Shown: positions 22,051 to 34,084 of the stretch, piece after piece
Layout: every line of letters begins with the position of its first letter
How positions within the stretch are numbered: position 1 is the first letter of the stretch
NCBI RefSeq assembly: GCF_047948215.1
Contig: NC_134465.1
Location: 40,400,153-40,464,152, forward strand
Source: Lycorma delicatula
Lineage: Eukaryota > Arthropoda > Insecta > Hemiptera > Fulgoridae
Direction of reading: 5' to 3'
DNA length: 64,000 nt
Made by a program: the position numbers and the translations under genes
The notes under the pieces: model-generated
Seen by the model: only the letters and a program-made list of their open reading frames with translations
The model's database searches: none
Told to the model about the DNA's origin: nothing

Positions 22051-23544
22051 CAATCCATTTGAAGTGTCCCCAAAAAACATAAACTGGTTGCTTGACCAAT
22101 TCAAAAAAAAATTGAAACTTGCCCAATTGTTTCCTTAAAACTATTTTTTTTAAATCTTTTATTTAAGCAGTTTACCTGTGGCGGCCATTTTGTTACAGTG
22201 CGTACACCTACCTATTTCTGTGATTGTAAGGGTTTATGGAAAAAATCATTACTAAAAAACTATTGGTCTTGGAAGGATGAAACAAAAAGCAATTTATTCA
22301 TATTTTCTCAAGGTAAACGATTGGTCCAATGGTTTATTTACCTATCTCTCTTCTTTCTATGAGAAAATTACCATTAAAGTTGAACATGAAAAACGGTGAA
22401 TTCTCACTTTTCGTAATTTTTTCAAGAGGCAGGGATGGCGTACGCAGTTTGAATTATTTTTTTATATGTAGGTATATGTTAGTGGTTTTATCATAAACAA
22501 TATTAATAGTGATATACTTACCCATAAATTTTTATGATTTTTTGAAAACTAATATTTTTTTTAAATTCAGATTTTGTCTTCAAATAACTCTGATGGGACT
22601 GGTGATAAAAATCTCAAATTTTCACAACTTGCAGTGTTTTTATAGATGTTTATGACAAATAAAAACGTTTCTTGTGTATTGTACTAGTAAAGAAGTTATA
22701 ACCTGTCAAAAATCATGAAAAACGTATAAAAAGCAATACCATTTTCACTCATTAAATAAGCACTCCAAGGGGGTTTCTTGTCTTCTTTGCACTTTACATT
22801 TTTTATATTTAGCCCCTACGTTATTGAAGTTGATGTTTTCAATATTTTTAGTATAGTTTTTTAAAATTATTAATAATAAGTCATAATTTAATGATAACTT
22901 TGCCAATACCAGTAACCTAATACAATTTTGATTCAAAAATGCTCGTAAAATTTACCCAATATGAGATTTCAGTGAGTAGCTACATCTTTTTTCAAGAATT
23001 CATTTTTGTTTTTATATTAGTTTATGTTTAGCTATGATATCTCTTCTGATAATTCTCTTGAAATTTTGCAAGAATGACCAGTCACTGTAGTTCAAATGAT
23101 ATACCCAAAATGCAACAGTCAGTATCCAATTCTTCAATATTATGATGTAGAGCAGGAAATAAATTTAAATTTGGAAAAATGTCTTCTTTAAGCGTTTACT
23201 ATAATGATATTTGTCTTAAGTTCTTCTTAACTGTTTTTTTATGAGTTCTTAAAGGGTCACAGCAGAACTATTCATACAGGTGACTGAATTTCGACAAAAA
23301 CATTTTTTCATGATATTTACAAACACTAGTGACATCTGAATTAATATGTATAAAAATAAGTTGTTGAATTTCATCACAAATTTTAATCAGCCTTTTGGCT
23401 TACCTTAGTGTTTTATGACACTATTCATTCACATAAATTCCTTTGGAACATTGTTTTATGTGAAATTACTTGAAAATAATGAAAAAATTTAACTGATTCT
23501 AAAATTTGCAAATATATTAAGTAAAACTTATTTATTTAATGCGA

Positions 23545-24940
23545 TTGATAGGTTATACAAACTGGTGTGTAATATTTGTGAAAAAGGGGAAGTTCCGTCA
23601 AACTTCAAAAAGAGTGTTATAGTCATGATACAAAAGAAAGCAGGAGCAGATAAATGTGAAGAATACAAAACAATTAGCTTAACTAGCCATGCATCTAAAA
23701 TCTTAACTAGAATTCTATACAGAAGAATTGAGAGGAGAGTGGAAGAAGTGTTAGGAGAAGACCAATTTAGTTTCACGAAAAGTTAGGGACAAAGGAAGCA
23801 ATTTTAGCGCCCAGATTAATTGTAGAAGGAAGATTAAAGAAAAACAAACCAACATACTTGGCATTTATAGACCTAGAAAAGGCATTCGATAATGTAGATT
23901 GGAATAAAATGTTCGGCATTTTAAAAAAATTAGGGTTCAACTATAGAGATAGAAGAACAATTGCTAACATTTGCAGTAACCAAACAGCAACAGTAATAAT
24001 TGAAGAACATAAGAAAGAAGCCGTAATAAGAAAGGGAGTCCGACAAGGATATTCCCTATGCCTGCTACTTTTTAATCTTTACATAAAACTAGCACTTAAT
24101 GATGTTAAGTAACAATTTAGATCCAGAGTAACAGTACAAGGTGAAAAGATAAGGATGCTATGATTTGCTGATGATATAGTAATTCTAGCGGAGAGTTAAA
24201 TGGAACAATTAGAAGGAATAATGAACAGCATGGATGAAGTCCTACACAAGAACTTCTGAATGAAAATAAACAAGAACAAAGTGAAAGTAATGAAATGTAG
24301 TAGAAATAACGAAGGTGGACCACTAAATGTAAAAATAGGAAGAGAAAATATTATGGAGGTAGAAGAATTTTGTTATTTGGGAAGTAGAATTAAAGATGGG
24401 CCAAGCAGGAACGATATAAAATGCCGAATAGCACAGGTGAAACGAGCCTTCATTCAGAAATGTAATTTGTTTACATCAAAACTTAATTTAAACATCAGGA
24501 AAAGATTTTTTGAAAGTATATGTTTGGAGCGTAGCTTATATGGAAATAAAACTTGGACGATCAGAGTACCTGAGAAGGAAAGATTAGAAGCTTTTAAAAT
24601 GTGGTGCTATAGGAGAATGTTAAAAATCAGATGGGTGGATAAAGTGACAAATGAAGAGGTGTCACAGCAAATCGATGAAGAAAGAAGCATTTGGAAAAAT
24701 ATAGTTTAAAACAGAGACGGATTTATAGGCCACATATTAAGGCGTCATGGAATAGGCGCTTTAATATTGGAAGGACAGGTAGAAGGAAAAAATGTGCAGG
24801 TAGGCAACTTTTGGAGTATGTAAAACGAATTGTTAGGGATGTAGGATGAAGGGGGTGTACCAAAATGAAATGACTAGCACTAGATAGGGAATCTTGGAGA
24901 GCTGCATCAAACCAGTCAAATGACTGAAGACAAAAAAAAA
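23545..24940 (+). pseudogene. 5'-truncated non-LTR retrotransposon with RT and 3' tail
   Basis: Open stretches 23565-23786, 23858-24112 and 24260-24709 are in RT order. GEVPSNFKKSVIVMIQKKAG is followed by EEYKTISLTSHASKILTRIL; AFIDLEKAFDNVDWNKMF is motif A; and RKGVRQGYSLCLLLFNLY is motif B. FADDIVILAES at about 24158-24190 is the catalytic box, intact. The C-terminal thumb/connection reads EFCYLGSRI and EAFKMWCYRRMLKIRWVDKV. The element ends with AACCAGTCAAATGACTGAAG and an A9 run at 24932-24940. At least three frameshifts or stops interrupt it. The EAF-MWCYRRMLKI phrase is typical of RTE-like insect endonuclease/RT elements, but clade assignment needs a tree. Truncated at the 5' end, as is usual for LINE insertions. 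Confidence 0.8.
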
Positions 24941-26679
24941 TTAGTAAAAAAATAAATATTTGACTAACCTTTGAAAAGTATATAAGACCTTATACCTATA
25001 TAAGACTATATAAACTATATAAGACCTTTCACCTAATTCTAGTATTGAACATGTTCTTAAAAACCTTTATTTCAATTTTTGTATATATTGTTATATTTGA
25101 TTAATTGTAATTTCTTAAAATTTATTTCCTGTTTATAAATTTGTATCTTATGGTCCAGAAAATATTGTAAAATACTTTTTTAAATTGTTTTTTAAAAAAA
25201 AATTTTTATAAAAAACTGATAATAATATTCTTAATTATTTACGTATGATTTTGTTTTATTGCACGATGATGTTTGATAAATACTAATATTTACCATTTAT
25301 TTTTTATTTATTATTTATTCCTACAACATTAATTTTTATAGTATTGATATTAATTTGGTTATAATGTTTGTTTTCTTCAAATTTGTAAAAACCAAATTGT
25401 AAACTAAATAAAATAAGAATGGTAAAGATAACAAGATTTTGATCATCAGTTTTCAGATTTATTTACAATCAGTCGATTACTTCTTTTAATCAATTTCACT
25501 GTATAGATGATATACCGATCCAGTTGCTTCCTTTCTTGTAAGGTACACTAATAAATTTAAATAATTCAGAATACATTCATTCTTTTTTTAGACATTCAGT
25601 TATCAGATGTAATTCTCCATTACTTTCTATTCTACGGCATCTTCTAATTTCAAAATATTTAGTTCTTCATACATGTATTCTTAATTGTGCATTTTATTTT
25701 TTTAATCCTTTGTTTTCCATTATTCTTTTTGGGCTCTTCACTAACTTCAACATGAAAATAAAGTAATTCTGATGCTTTAGTGTACTGTCCATCATACTTT
25801 GTTTACAAAATGCTGTAACAAACGTCTCTCTTCAATTTTTTTAATTTACATCAACTGCTAGGCAATTATTTATTAACCGGTAATAAATATATAATGAAAA
25901 GATACAATAGTGTTTAGTGTCAGCAACACACAGGAATCTGTTCACTAATTTTGATTTCACTTATTGGCATTTTGTCCTTACTTCATATTCTTCACATAAC
26001 AAGTTGTTACTGAACAAAAAGCATTTCAAGTAGTGTAAAACCACCAGATTGTGAGTAGTGAATGTCTGAAACAAAGTTACTCATCATTATTAACAGAACC
26101 TTGTTTACAGATTTGCAGTAGTTATACCTGAAGATGTTGGTACTGTTAAAAACGAAGTGTAATACAAGTATAGTATAGAAACTTGTTGCCAGTCTACCCT
26201 CACTTAGTGTGCCGAATAAGTTTTCTGAATTTAACAAATAATAATTATACCAACGGATGTTAAAATTTTCTTCATTCTTTATCAGTCTATTTAATTTTTA
26301 AACATGGTGTCTTTCTACATCGTATTTAAGAAACTGCTGTATCTTTTTCTCTTTTTGATATGATATAGTATTCATCGATCAGTTATATTTTTAAGTTTCT
26401 AATATGACTCATAATTTTGCGTTTGATAACAGGCGATTTCTTTTCTACATAAAATCTATCTTAACTCATGCCAGTCTGCTTTTGATATATTTATTATTTA
26501 TTTTGAGTATCTTTCTTACATCATGATTTTTTTCTGCTAAAATGACAAAATCATTAGCTTCATTATCTTCTTGCAACCGTATTTCATTATCCTTTTCTTC
26601 TACTGTTTTTTGTTGTTTAAGCCAGGATGATCAAAGGAAAAGTATCATGTTATAAGAAAATCTTCCTGTTTTCTTCCTG

Positions 26680-26850
26680 AAATATTTATTTATTCATATT
26701 GCAATGACAAGCTGATGCCTGATAAAAATTACTGATGGATGATAATGAATTCTGTGCTTGTGAAAAATGCTATACTGAACTGAGACTCAAACCTGGAACC
26801 TCTGGAAGAAAGGCAGAGGATGTTACCATTCCGCCATGGAGATTGGCTTT
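26680..26850 (-). mobile_element. tRNA-derived SINE (family 2), minus strand
   Basis: On the minus strand: ATGGCGGAATGGTAACA (box A), CCAGGTTTGAGTCTCAG (box B), then TAGCATTTTT, TTATCATCCATCAGTAA and CAGGCATCAGC. The same order of blocks is at 49136-49290 on the plus strand. Boundaries are approximate. Confidence 0.65.
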
Positions 26851-28893
26851 GTGATGTCGATATCAAATTTTGTTTTGAAATTTCTTTCTTTTTCTGTTTA
26901 TTAATTTGAGAAGAGAGAGAGGACTCGCTAAATACTTTATTTTTTCTTTTCTTTTTTTACCTTATTGTTTTATGTTTTACTATGATTTTGGCTATCCGGT
27001 TGTATCTTTTTCCATGTTTTGTAAAATTTTAAATATGCAGTAGTAGATGTTAATTGTTGTATAGGATTATTTTTTACTTTAAGAATATTATTTTCTGTTT
27101 TAAAGCTTATATTCTATCTATTTAACTGAAGTTTTTTTTTTACAGTTAACATATGTGATGAAAATTGAAGTCGTTTTTTCCACATTTCTCTATTTCAGAA
27201 TATGAATGTTGTTTATAAATATACTATAAATTAGTCTATTAATTTCCTTAAGAATTGTCCAATCACATCTAATATTTGCTGCAAAATAATTAAATTTTAA
27301 TTTTTCTTCCAAAACCCTTTGGTAATTTTTCCAAAACACTATTGTAATAAAACACAAAGATTGTTTTAAGAAAAGTTGTAAATATTTTTTTATTTTATTT
27401 TTCTTGGTGTAAAATATACAACTACATCTCAAAGATTTAAAAAAATTCAACGATAAGTCCTAAAAAAAATTTATCATTTTACCTTAACCTTGAAAAAAAT
27501 TGAAAAATGTTAATGCAACCAAACTTTGCCATCTTTCTTTCTTTCTTTCAAATTAACTGGCGACGTTTTTTATGTAAACATATTTCATAAGCAGATAGAG
27601 AAAAACAATTTATTTCTAAACAAAATTGTACGATCTGATTCTGTTGCAAACAAAATCACTTTGATCATCCAAAAGAATTTGCCACAAATATAATCCCTGG
27701 CAATTTTGCTTTATCACTAACAGAAATAATATCATTATCATAATGGGAATACTACTGACACAATTAGAATAAATTATGTTTTAATAAGTTAATAAAGTGC
27801 ATTTTAAGAGTTTTATTTTCATTTTATCACTGCCTACCGTGCAAAATTACGTCTAAAAGTGTTTTAGTTCAGTAGCATTTTATTTCAATCTATGTCTATT
27901 ATCTTATTCGTTTAAGTTTATATGACTACAGGATTATGCACAAATGATGTGACTTGTTTTAACAAAAAGAAAGAATAATCTAGTTTTTCTATTATGACCT
28001 CTAATGTGCTTTTTCACATATTTAAAAAAAAAAAAAGATTAGATAGTAGATTAAAATGATCGGTGAAAAAGACGCCAGACTTTTACCAGGAATTAAACCT
28101 GGCGATTTAAGTTTTTATAGTGATGATTTACATGATTGAAATCTTAATGATCTCTGCTATTTCTTGATGTGGAATATTTTCATTGGTTCCCCTTTCTTGA
28201 TGAAAAAATTTTTCGTATGTACTTAGTATGACGTATTATTAAACTCGTTTCCCTTTCTATATTTACCTTTCCAGATGAATTTTAACAAAAAATTTCAAAT
28301 GAGAGACCCATTTCTCTATACTGAGGGATAGTTTTTTTATTTGTGATTTACATGGTGTGGATGAATTTTAGTGTAAAATTTCTATTTTTATTTGTAATAA
28401 GTTAAATTTTTATGATAAGTTTGTATCGATTGCACATGCTACTGTATGATTTCATATACTACCTCTTGAAAGATGAAATCTAGTTTGTTAATTTATTTTA
28501 TTGATGGTTGCGAAATGTCAAATAACTTAAGCAATATGTAATGTGTACTGCTTAATTCAGAATAGAGTTGATTTTAAAATGAGCCGTGTTACAAATTTTT
28601 ATGTAATAGATTTGATTAATTATGCAGTTCTAAATTGGTCTCAAGCTTTATCTGTCATTATGTGCAGTACAGTTACATTGTTACAGTCATCAGTTACTGT
28701 TTATAGTCTGCAAATTTAGTTTGAGATACAAAAAAAGCCTTGTAAAATTACTGCAAATAATATTTGTGTGAAATTTTTTCCTTGTTTAACTTATAATTAT
28801 TCTAATTTACTATACATGTTTTTCTTTTTATTTTATCATAACTTTATAATGAAATGATTATTAAATAGAATGGTGTGTGTTTTGTTTTGTTTT

Positions 28894-28919
28894 TGCATGC
28901 GTGTGCGTGCGTGCGCGTA
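28894..28919. promoter_or_regulatory. 26-nt alternating purine-pyrimidine tract before exon 6 acceptor
   Basis: Strict alternation from T28894 to A28919, mostly GT/GC steps. It occupies the place where the polypyrimidine tract of the acceptor would be, ending 7 nt before the exon. Such tracts can adopt the Z form; any effect on splicing is inference. Confidence 0.6.
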
Positions 28920-28926
28920 AATACAG

Positions 28927-29000
28927 CTGCTCAACTGTTGGCTCCAACCGGTAAGGGAGCTAACCTGAGGGCTGCTACCCCAGCTACTGCTTGTATTTTG
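28927..29000 (+). CDS. Exon 6 of window, with an internal alternative donor
   Basis: Acceptor ATACAG without a good pyrimidine tract, donor GTAATT. Two bases complete an Ala codon from exon 5, then 24 codons (phase 1 to 0), translating AQLLAPTGKGANLRAATPAT and then ACIL. A stronger internal donor, CCAACCG before GTAAGG, lies at 28950/28951. It would leave a 24-nt microexon ending in phase 1, compatible with exon 8 but not exon 7. The base composition is clearly richer in G+C than the surroundings. Confidence 0.65.
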
Positions 29001-29449
29001 GTAATTAAATTTTTTTTCTTTATTATTAATGCTAATTTATTATGTTTTTAATATAGTGCTGTTTGTATTTTTTATTAGTCAAGATTTCTCGCATTATTAT
29101 TATTTAAAATTAATTATGTATGAGTGTGTATATGTACATGTGTGATTTGTGTCTGCATTTTACATATCTGTTTGCAGTAACTCAGATATAAGAAACCAGT
29201 CTGAATGATATTTAAATAGCATATATTCAGTGAGAGTATCTACATTAAGATTTTGGGCTCGAACAGCTTTCCTGTTGATAAAAATTAAAATCTCAGTCTT
29301 TAATAGTAATTATGTTTCCTTAGAAAACAAAAAAAAAAATATTTTTTATTACGAATTAAGTTTTTTTAATTTGGCTGTAGGATTGATGTTAAAAATTTTC
29401 CTGTTCAAAATGTTAAAGGATTCATGTTGTTAAATTGATAACGTGGGGT

Positions 29450-30230
29450 CAAGCATTGTAATGGAGAAGTTGTGAAGCTTCTAGCAGTAGATTCTGACAC
29501 CACCTGACCATAGGTTACATCAATTGTGGTTCTGAATCGCCTTCTACAATCCGTTTACCATTTTACAGCATCTGTTATGTCTACTTTTACTAAAAATTCA
29601 ACAAAGCATCGGTCTTTTTGGTCGTAGGAGACAGTTGCCATGAACTTTACAAGTTCAAAGTATCTACTAAAACTTCTCGTATTTGGGTTGTAAACACGTG
29701 TGATGTCATTTGATTGACTTGTATTTCCTTTTTGGTGAGGGTAGCAACCCACGTGTTAAAACTGGTAAAAATATTGTGTGAGAAATTAAAAATGTGATTA
29801 CAAATCAAACTCAGAAAAATCTATGTAACTAAACAATTAGAACTTATTATAAAATTCATAAACTTGAATTATTCTACAATAACAAACTTAAAGCTCCAAC
29901 ATTATTCGTCTCCGTAATTGTAAAAAATATCCACACTGATATATCAAACATATGCCAAGTTAATCATTTAAAATTATAAATAACACCATTTCTAACACCA
30001 CGTTCTGTTTCCTGCCATTGTGCACAGGAGAAATTCATTTCCCTTTTGAATTGATCCATTTCATAACTCCATGCACTTTGCATTGCATTGATTGTAAAGC
30101 ACATTAGATGCCACCTTTTGTAAACTTTTTCATTTGTAAAATGAAATATGACAGTTTCGTGAATTATGGTGCATAAAATGTGGAAATTTTTCTTGGATGT
30201 CATTAAGTGTGTGATCACTCTTCTGCTGTA
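29450..30230 (-). pseudogene. Heavily decayed mariner-type transposase remnant
   Basis: From high to low coordinates: EKVYKRWHLMCFTINAMQSA and WSYEMDQFKREMNF (30030-30150), which resembles the block before the first catalytic Asp. There is then an unrelated stretch (29760-29960). Next comes KFMATVSYDQKDRCFVEFL (29590-29650), like the usual MATVFWD-G-VEFL block. Last is LLHYNA-stop-PH (about 29465-29485), like HDNARPH with the Asp changed to Tyr. No ends found. Clearly dead. Confidence 0.5.
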
Positions 30231-30491
30231 TTCGTGTATGTATGCATATTAGTTTCTATGTATTATGTACAAAGAGTATAAAATTGTTATGTGTACTTTC
30301 ATTTTTTTTTTTTTTTGGAATCTGTTACAATCTTACATGTTTGATGTTATTCACAATTCCTTTCTGTTCGATATTTCTTACATCCTTAATTATCCATTTT
30401 GCAAAGTCAGTCTTCATCTTCAATTAAGATCTATAAATTAAATCTATAGATTTAACCCTTTACAAATCTCTGTGTTACAAAATTAATATTT

Positions 30492-30562
30492 ATGTGGATG
30501 TCATAAATATATGACATCCACATTGCTCAGCAGGTCATATTAATAAATATGACCTGCTGAGC
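30492..30562. repeat. Two adjacent perfect hairpins, both with AATA loops
   Basis: Hairpin 1: arms 30492-30505 (ATGTGGATGTCATA) and 30510-30523, loop AATA. Hairpin 2: arms 30525-30541 (GCTCAGCAGGTCATATT) and 30546-30562, loop AATA. One base separates them. The arms differ in sequence between the two hairpins but share GTCATA. Confidence 0.9.
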
Positions 30563-31120
30563 TAATACATCTTTTTACAATATCTTACTGCAAGCTTCTA
30601 TCCTATTCTGTTCTTAAGAACTCTTCATTTCATATTCTATTGACTTGACATAATTTTCAGCAGCTCTTGTAAAACCACATTTCAAATATCTCTACATTTT
30701 ATATCTACGTTTTGCCATCTTAAAGTAGTACACTCCTTTACAGATTTTTTTTAAGAATGCCATTCGAGTTCATATTCAATATTGATATATATTTGATTCA
30801 ATCAGGCTTCTTTCCTTTATGAAAGGGCTCCTTGCTTTTGCCTTCTTGATTTTGATCTATCCTGTATCATTCACTGTTTGTAATTTTACTTCCTAAGTAG
30901 GGAAATCATGCAATTTATTTTATATCCTTTTTTTCCCTTCCTTCCTTCCTCCTTTCTGTTACACTTCATTCCCCTTGCTTTATATTTTTAATTTTTCAAA
31001 CTTAATTTTTCATTAAAAATAAATCTATATCCTTTCATAATTTCTTTAAACTCATCTTTATATTCTAATAAAGGGCAGAGTCATCGGTGAATTAAAAATT
31101 TTTGTAGTTACTCCATTCTT

Positions 31121-31151
31121 AGATTTGTCTTTCAAACTGAAAGACAAATCT
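31121..31151. repeat. Perfect hairpin, 14-bp arms, 3-nt loop
   Basis: AGATTTGTCTTTCA, loop AAC, then the exact reverse complement. It lies about 200 bp before the foldback element at 31347 and is not part of its inverted repeat. Confidence 0.85.
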
Positions 31152-31346
31152 TTAATTATTACTTAATTCTATGTTTATTGAAAAAGAACAAACTATATTA
31201 TTGTCCCTCCCCTTTCTGAATTATAACTTGTTGCCTTTCTTCATTATAACTGCTACCACCTGATTTCTTATTTTTTTATTTCATGCCCTTCATTTTCACA
31301 TTTTTTCCCGTAAAAATTACTTAATATAGCATATTTTACAAAAAAA

Positions 31347-33037
31347 CAAGCCTGCAAAATTTGGGTTATTTAATGTTTTTTAATTTTTGATAATTGATTC
31401 CTATGTATTTTTTAGCACTGAATCTGAAAATACCCTTCATTTTTTTCCATCACATCAGGATTTTTCACAAATCGCAAATTTTAAAGTTTGTAAAAAGATA
31501 AAGTTTTGTGAAAATGTATAAAATAGAATGTATAAAACGTTTTTTTAATAATAAATTAATATAATTATCACTTTTTTGGCTTATACTATGGATTCTTATA
31601 GCTAGTTAAATAGTTGAGTGGTCTGAAGAGGAGGTTGGGGAGGTTTGGGTTGAAGATAACAAGACAGCGGGAGAGTTGGCTCTCCATTGCTCAGTGAATG
31701 CATGGATTCGACTGATTGGCTGACAGGTTGTGACAAGACTTGACAAGTTTATTGGCAGCTATTCGCGCCACTCATACACTGCGCAACAACTAATAGTGCT
31801 GTTAGAGGGAAATTGGAAGGAGGTAACAAGGAAAATGAACTACTATGATGATGGCATACTGTTCCTGGATGTTACATTGAGATGAACCTGTAGAGAACAT
31901 AGAAGGAAAAGCATGAAGCAGAATATAAGTCGTCCAAAGAAACTTTGAAACATGGAATAAAATTGTAAGTATTATACATACTTCATCATTATGGGTGGGT
32001 GAAGAGGGACAGTGGTTTCCAAAGGCATGATGTACCTCATAAAAATTAATAAATAAGTAAATAAAAATAAATTAATTTAAAAATGTTTTATAATGGAAAT
32101 TAGTCTTATTTTGTGGCAGTTTTTGTTAGAAATTAAGGGGTCACTGACCCCCCTGCCCTCCTCTTCAGACCACTCAACTGTTTAGCTATAAGAATGCCAG
32201 GCGAAAGCAATCCTACAGAAAAGCACGACGGCTGACACCAGAAGGCTTGCATTGGCATAGCAGCCAAAAGCAGTGCGGATAAAACACCAAATATAGCTTT
32301 GAAGGTGTGAGTGTGAAACATTTAACCAGATGCAAAGTATAGTCGGAAGCCAGTTAACACAAATCAAAGACAGCTTGAAATCTGCCTGGGACAGCAGGAA
32401 TCCAGATGATAGCGAACACAAAATTACTGGTCAGCCAGCGATTTGCCTGCCAAACAGGTGTGAAGCCAAAGCACTCTATGCATTGCAAACAGATTCAGGG
32501 GACAAGCTTATCGCAAAAATGAAACTGAAATTGGCTCTTCTAAGAAGGGTACAACCGACCGAAAGCAGTAGTTTGCCGCATCCGTAAACAATTCTACAGA
32601 AAAGTGCAACAGCCAATGCCGGAAGGCTCACATTGGTATAGCAGCCGAAAGCAATGCAAATAAAAAACCGATTATGCTCTCAAGGTGTGAGTGTGAAACA
32701 TTTCATCCAATGCAGAATACAACTGAGCGCCAGTGTAGTGTAAGTTGCAGTTGCAGAAGCTTGAAAGCTGCCCAATGAAAAATAGTATAATAATTATTAT
32801 ACTACTAGTATAAGCCAAAAAAGTGATATATTATATTAATTTATTATAAAAAAAACTTTTGTCTATTTTGTTGTATTACATTTTTTGCAATTTTTCAACT
32901 TTTTACAAATTTTGAAATTACGATTTGCAAAAAATACTGATGTTATGGAAAAAAATATATGTTATTTTCAGATTCAGCACTAAAAAATACATAAGAATCA
33001 ATCATCAAAAACTAAAAAACAACCATCATAGGCTTGT
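31347..33037. mobile_element. Composite foldback-type element with about 235-bp inverted ends
   Basis: Left end 31347-31587 and right end 32808-33037 are reverse complements with roughly 80% identity by eye. Blocks shared in reverse complement include ACAAGCCT, TTGATTC.TATGTATTTTTTA, AATAAATTAATATAAT and CACTTTTTTGGCTTATACT. Just inside, TTCTTATAGCTA and GTTGAGTGGTCTGAAGAGGA (31593-31634) recur inverted at 32155-32195, forming a second nested pair. The interior after that contains a direct duplication (32205-32390 and 32590-32775). The core is less AT-rich than the flanks. No transposase is readable. Class uncertain. Confidence 0.7.
32205..32775. repeat. Direct duplication inside the foldback element
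   Basis: 32205-32390 and 32590-32775 share CCTACAGAAAAG / TCTACAGAAAAG, AAGGCT..CATTGG.ATAGCAGCC, AAGGTGTGAGTGTGAAACAT and the GATGCA/AATGCA-AG continuation. The unit is about 185 bp and the spacer about 200 bp. An open stretch at 32330-32587 spans the spacer, but I recognise nothing in it. Confidence 0.65.
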
Positions 33038-33789
33038 GTAATTTATTAATAAAACATCAGAGAAAACACACTAACATGCTATTTTATTACTGGTCATTTT
33101 AAGCATATTAACATATTTGTCAGTGTTAGTGAGCATAGCTTAATGTAAAGTAGAGCAGTAACAGATTGGAAAACTTACCTGAGAGAGATGTGTGTACTGA
33201 TAATTTATTAAAAAGGTAGTTCAGGAATGGCCGTAGAAATAAACAAGTCCTCGTTTGGGAGAAAAAGAAAGCACAATATAGGCAAAATTCTTCCAAATTG
33301 TGTATATTTGGAAATTATAAATATAATCTAATCAAACTTGATCTACGCTCAATTCACTCACTAACCTTGACTAATTAACAGTAATGTTTTGATCATTTAA
33401 ACAATAAATAATTGCAATTATTACTGAATTTATTAGGTTAAGTTTGGTTTTATTATATTTATAATTTTTATTTTTAATTATAAGCAATAATGCTTATAAT
33501 TTTAATATGTGAAATATGTTAATATGAGGAATGTCTAAAATACAGGTATAAAACAGCGTGTTAGTGTGTTTTCTCTAATGTTTTATTTATCAATTATTAT
33601 AAAACATGATATATTAAGTAATTTTTATGTGAAAAAATGCAAAAAAAGTGGGGGCATAAAACAAAAAGTACTCCTGATCTTTGTGCAGATCTTTCCTTAT
33701 AGTTGAGACAAATTATCGTTAAAATTTCATAAGCATTGGTATCAAAACAACTTAAGGGCATCACTATCATATTAGTACTTAAGTTAGTA

Positions 33790-34045
33790 TAGTGGGACAC
33801 CGATTATCCAAATGCTGATTTTCTGACTGTTCAGCTTCCAAACTGGTTACATCCATATTAGGCAATTAAAAAAAAAATTAATGCATTATTTACTAAATTT
33901 AAAATAATAATACAAATTAAAAGCTTTGCTTTAACAGGAAATTTATTTTTATCAATTTTTGTTTTTAATTGATTTTTCTCTTAATTCGTATAGCTCAAAA
34001 TAAAATTTTACACATTTTATTTTGTACACATTTTGGCGTGTGTTA

Positions 34046-34084
<39 letters not shown>

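Larger units (their letters stand above)
16541..28926. other. 12.4-kb intron with mariner and LINE remnants
   Basis: The largest intron. It holds a mariner (17850-19090), a second mariner remnant (20690-21500), two LINE pieces (21715-22050 and 23545-24940) and a SINE (26680-26850). In 22050-23380 the sequence is slightly less AT-rich and opens with GGTCAATCCATTTGAAGTGT. It may be an unnamed repeat, but I see no coding sense. In 16560-17840, 19100-20650, 24950-26670 and 26870-28880 I see only AT-rich filler. Confidence 0.6.

Noticed and set aside
26480..26580. Minus-strand phrase NDFVILAEKNHDV, similar to an RT FADD box region
   Set aside because: The preceding residues lack ADD and no neighbouring RT motifs are readable in order.
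28040..28120. Possible SINE-like box B (minus-strand AGGTTTAATTCCTGG)
   Set aside because: No supporting box A or family match.
32330..32587. 85-codon open reading in the foldback element
   Set aside because: Spans duplicated non-coding repeat sequence and has no recognisable domain.
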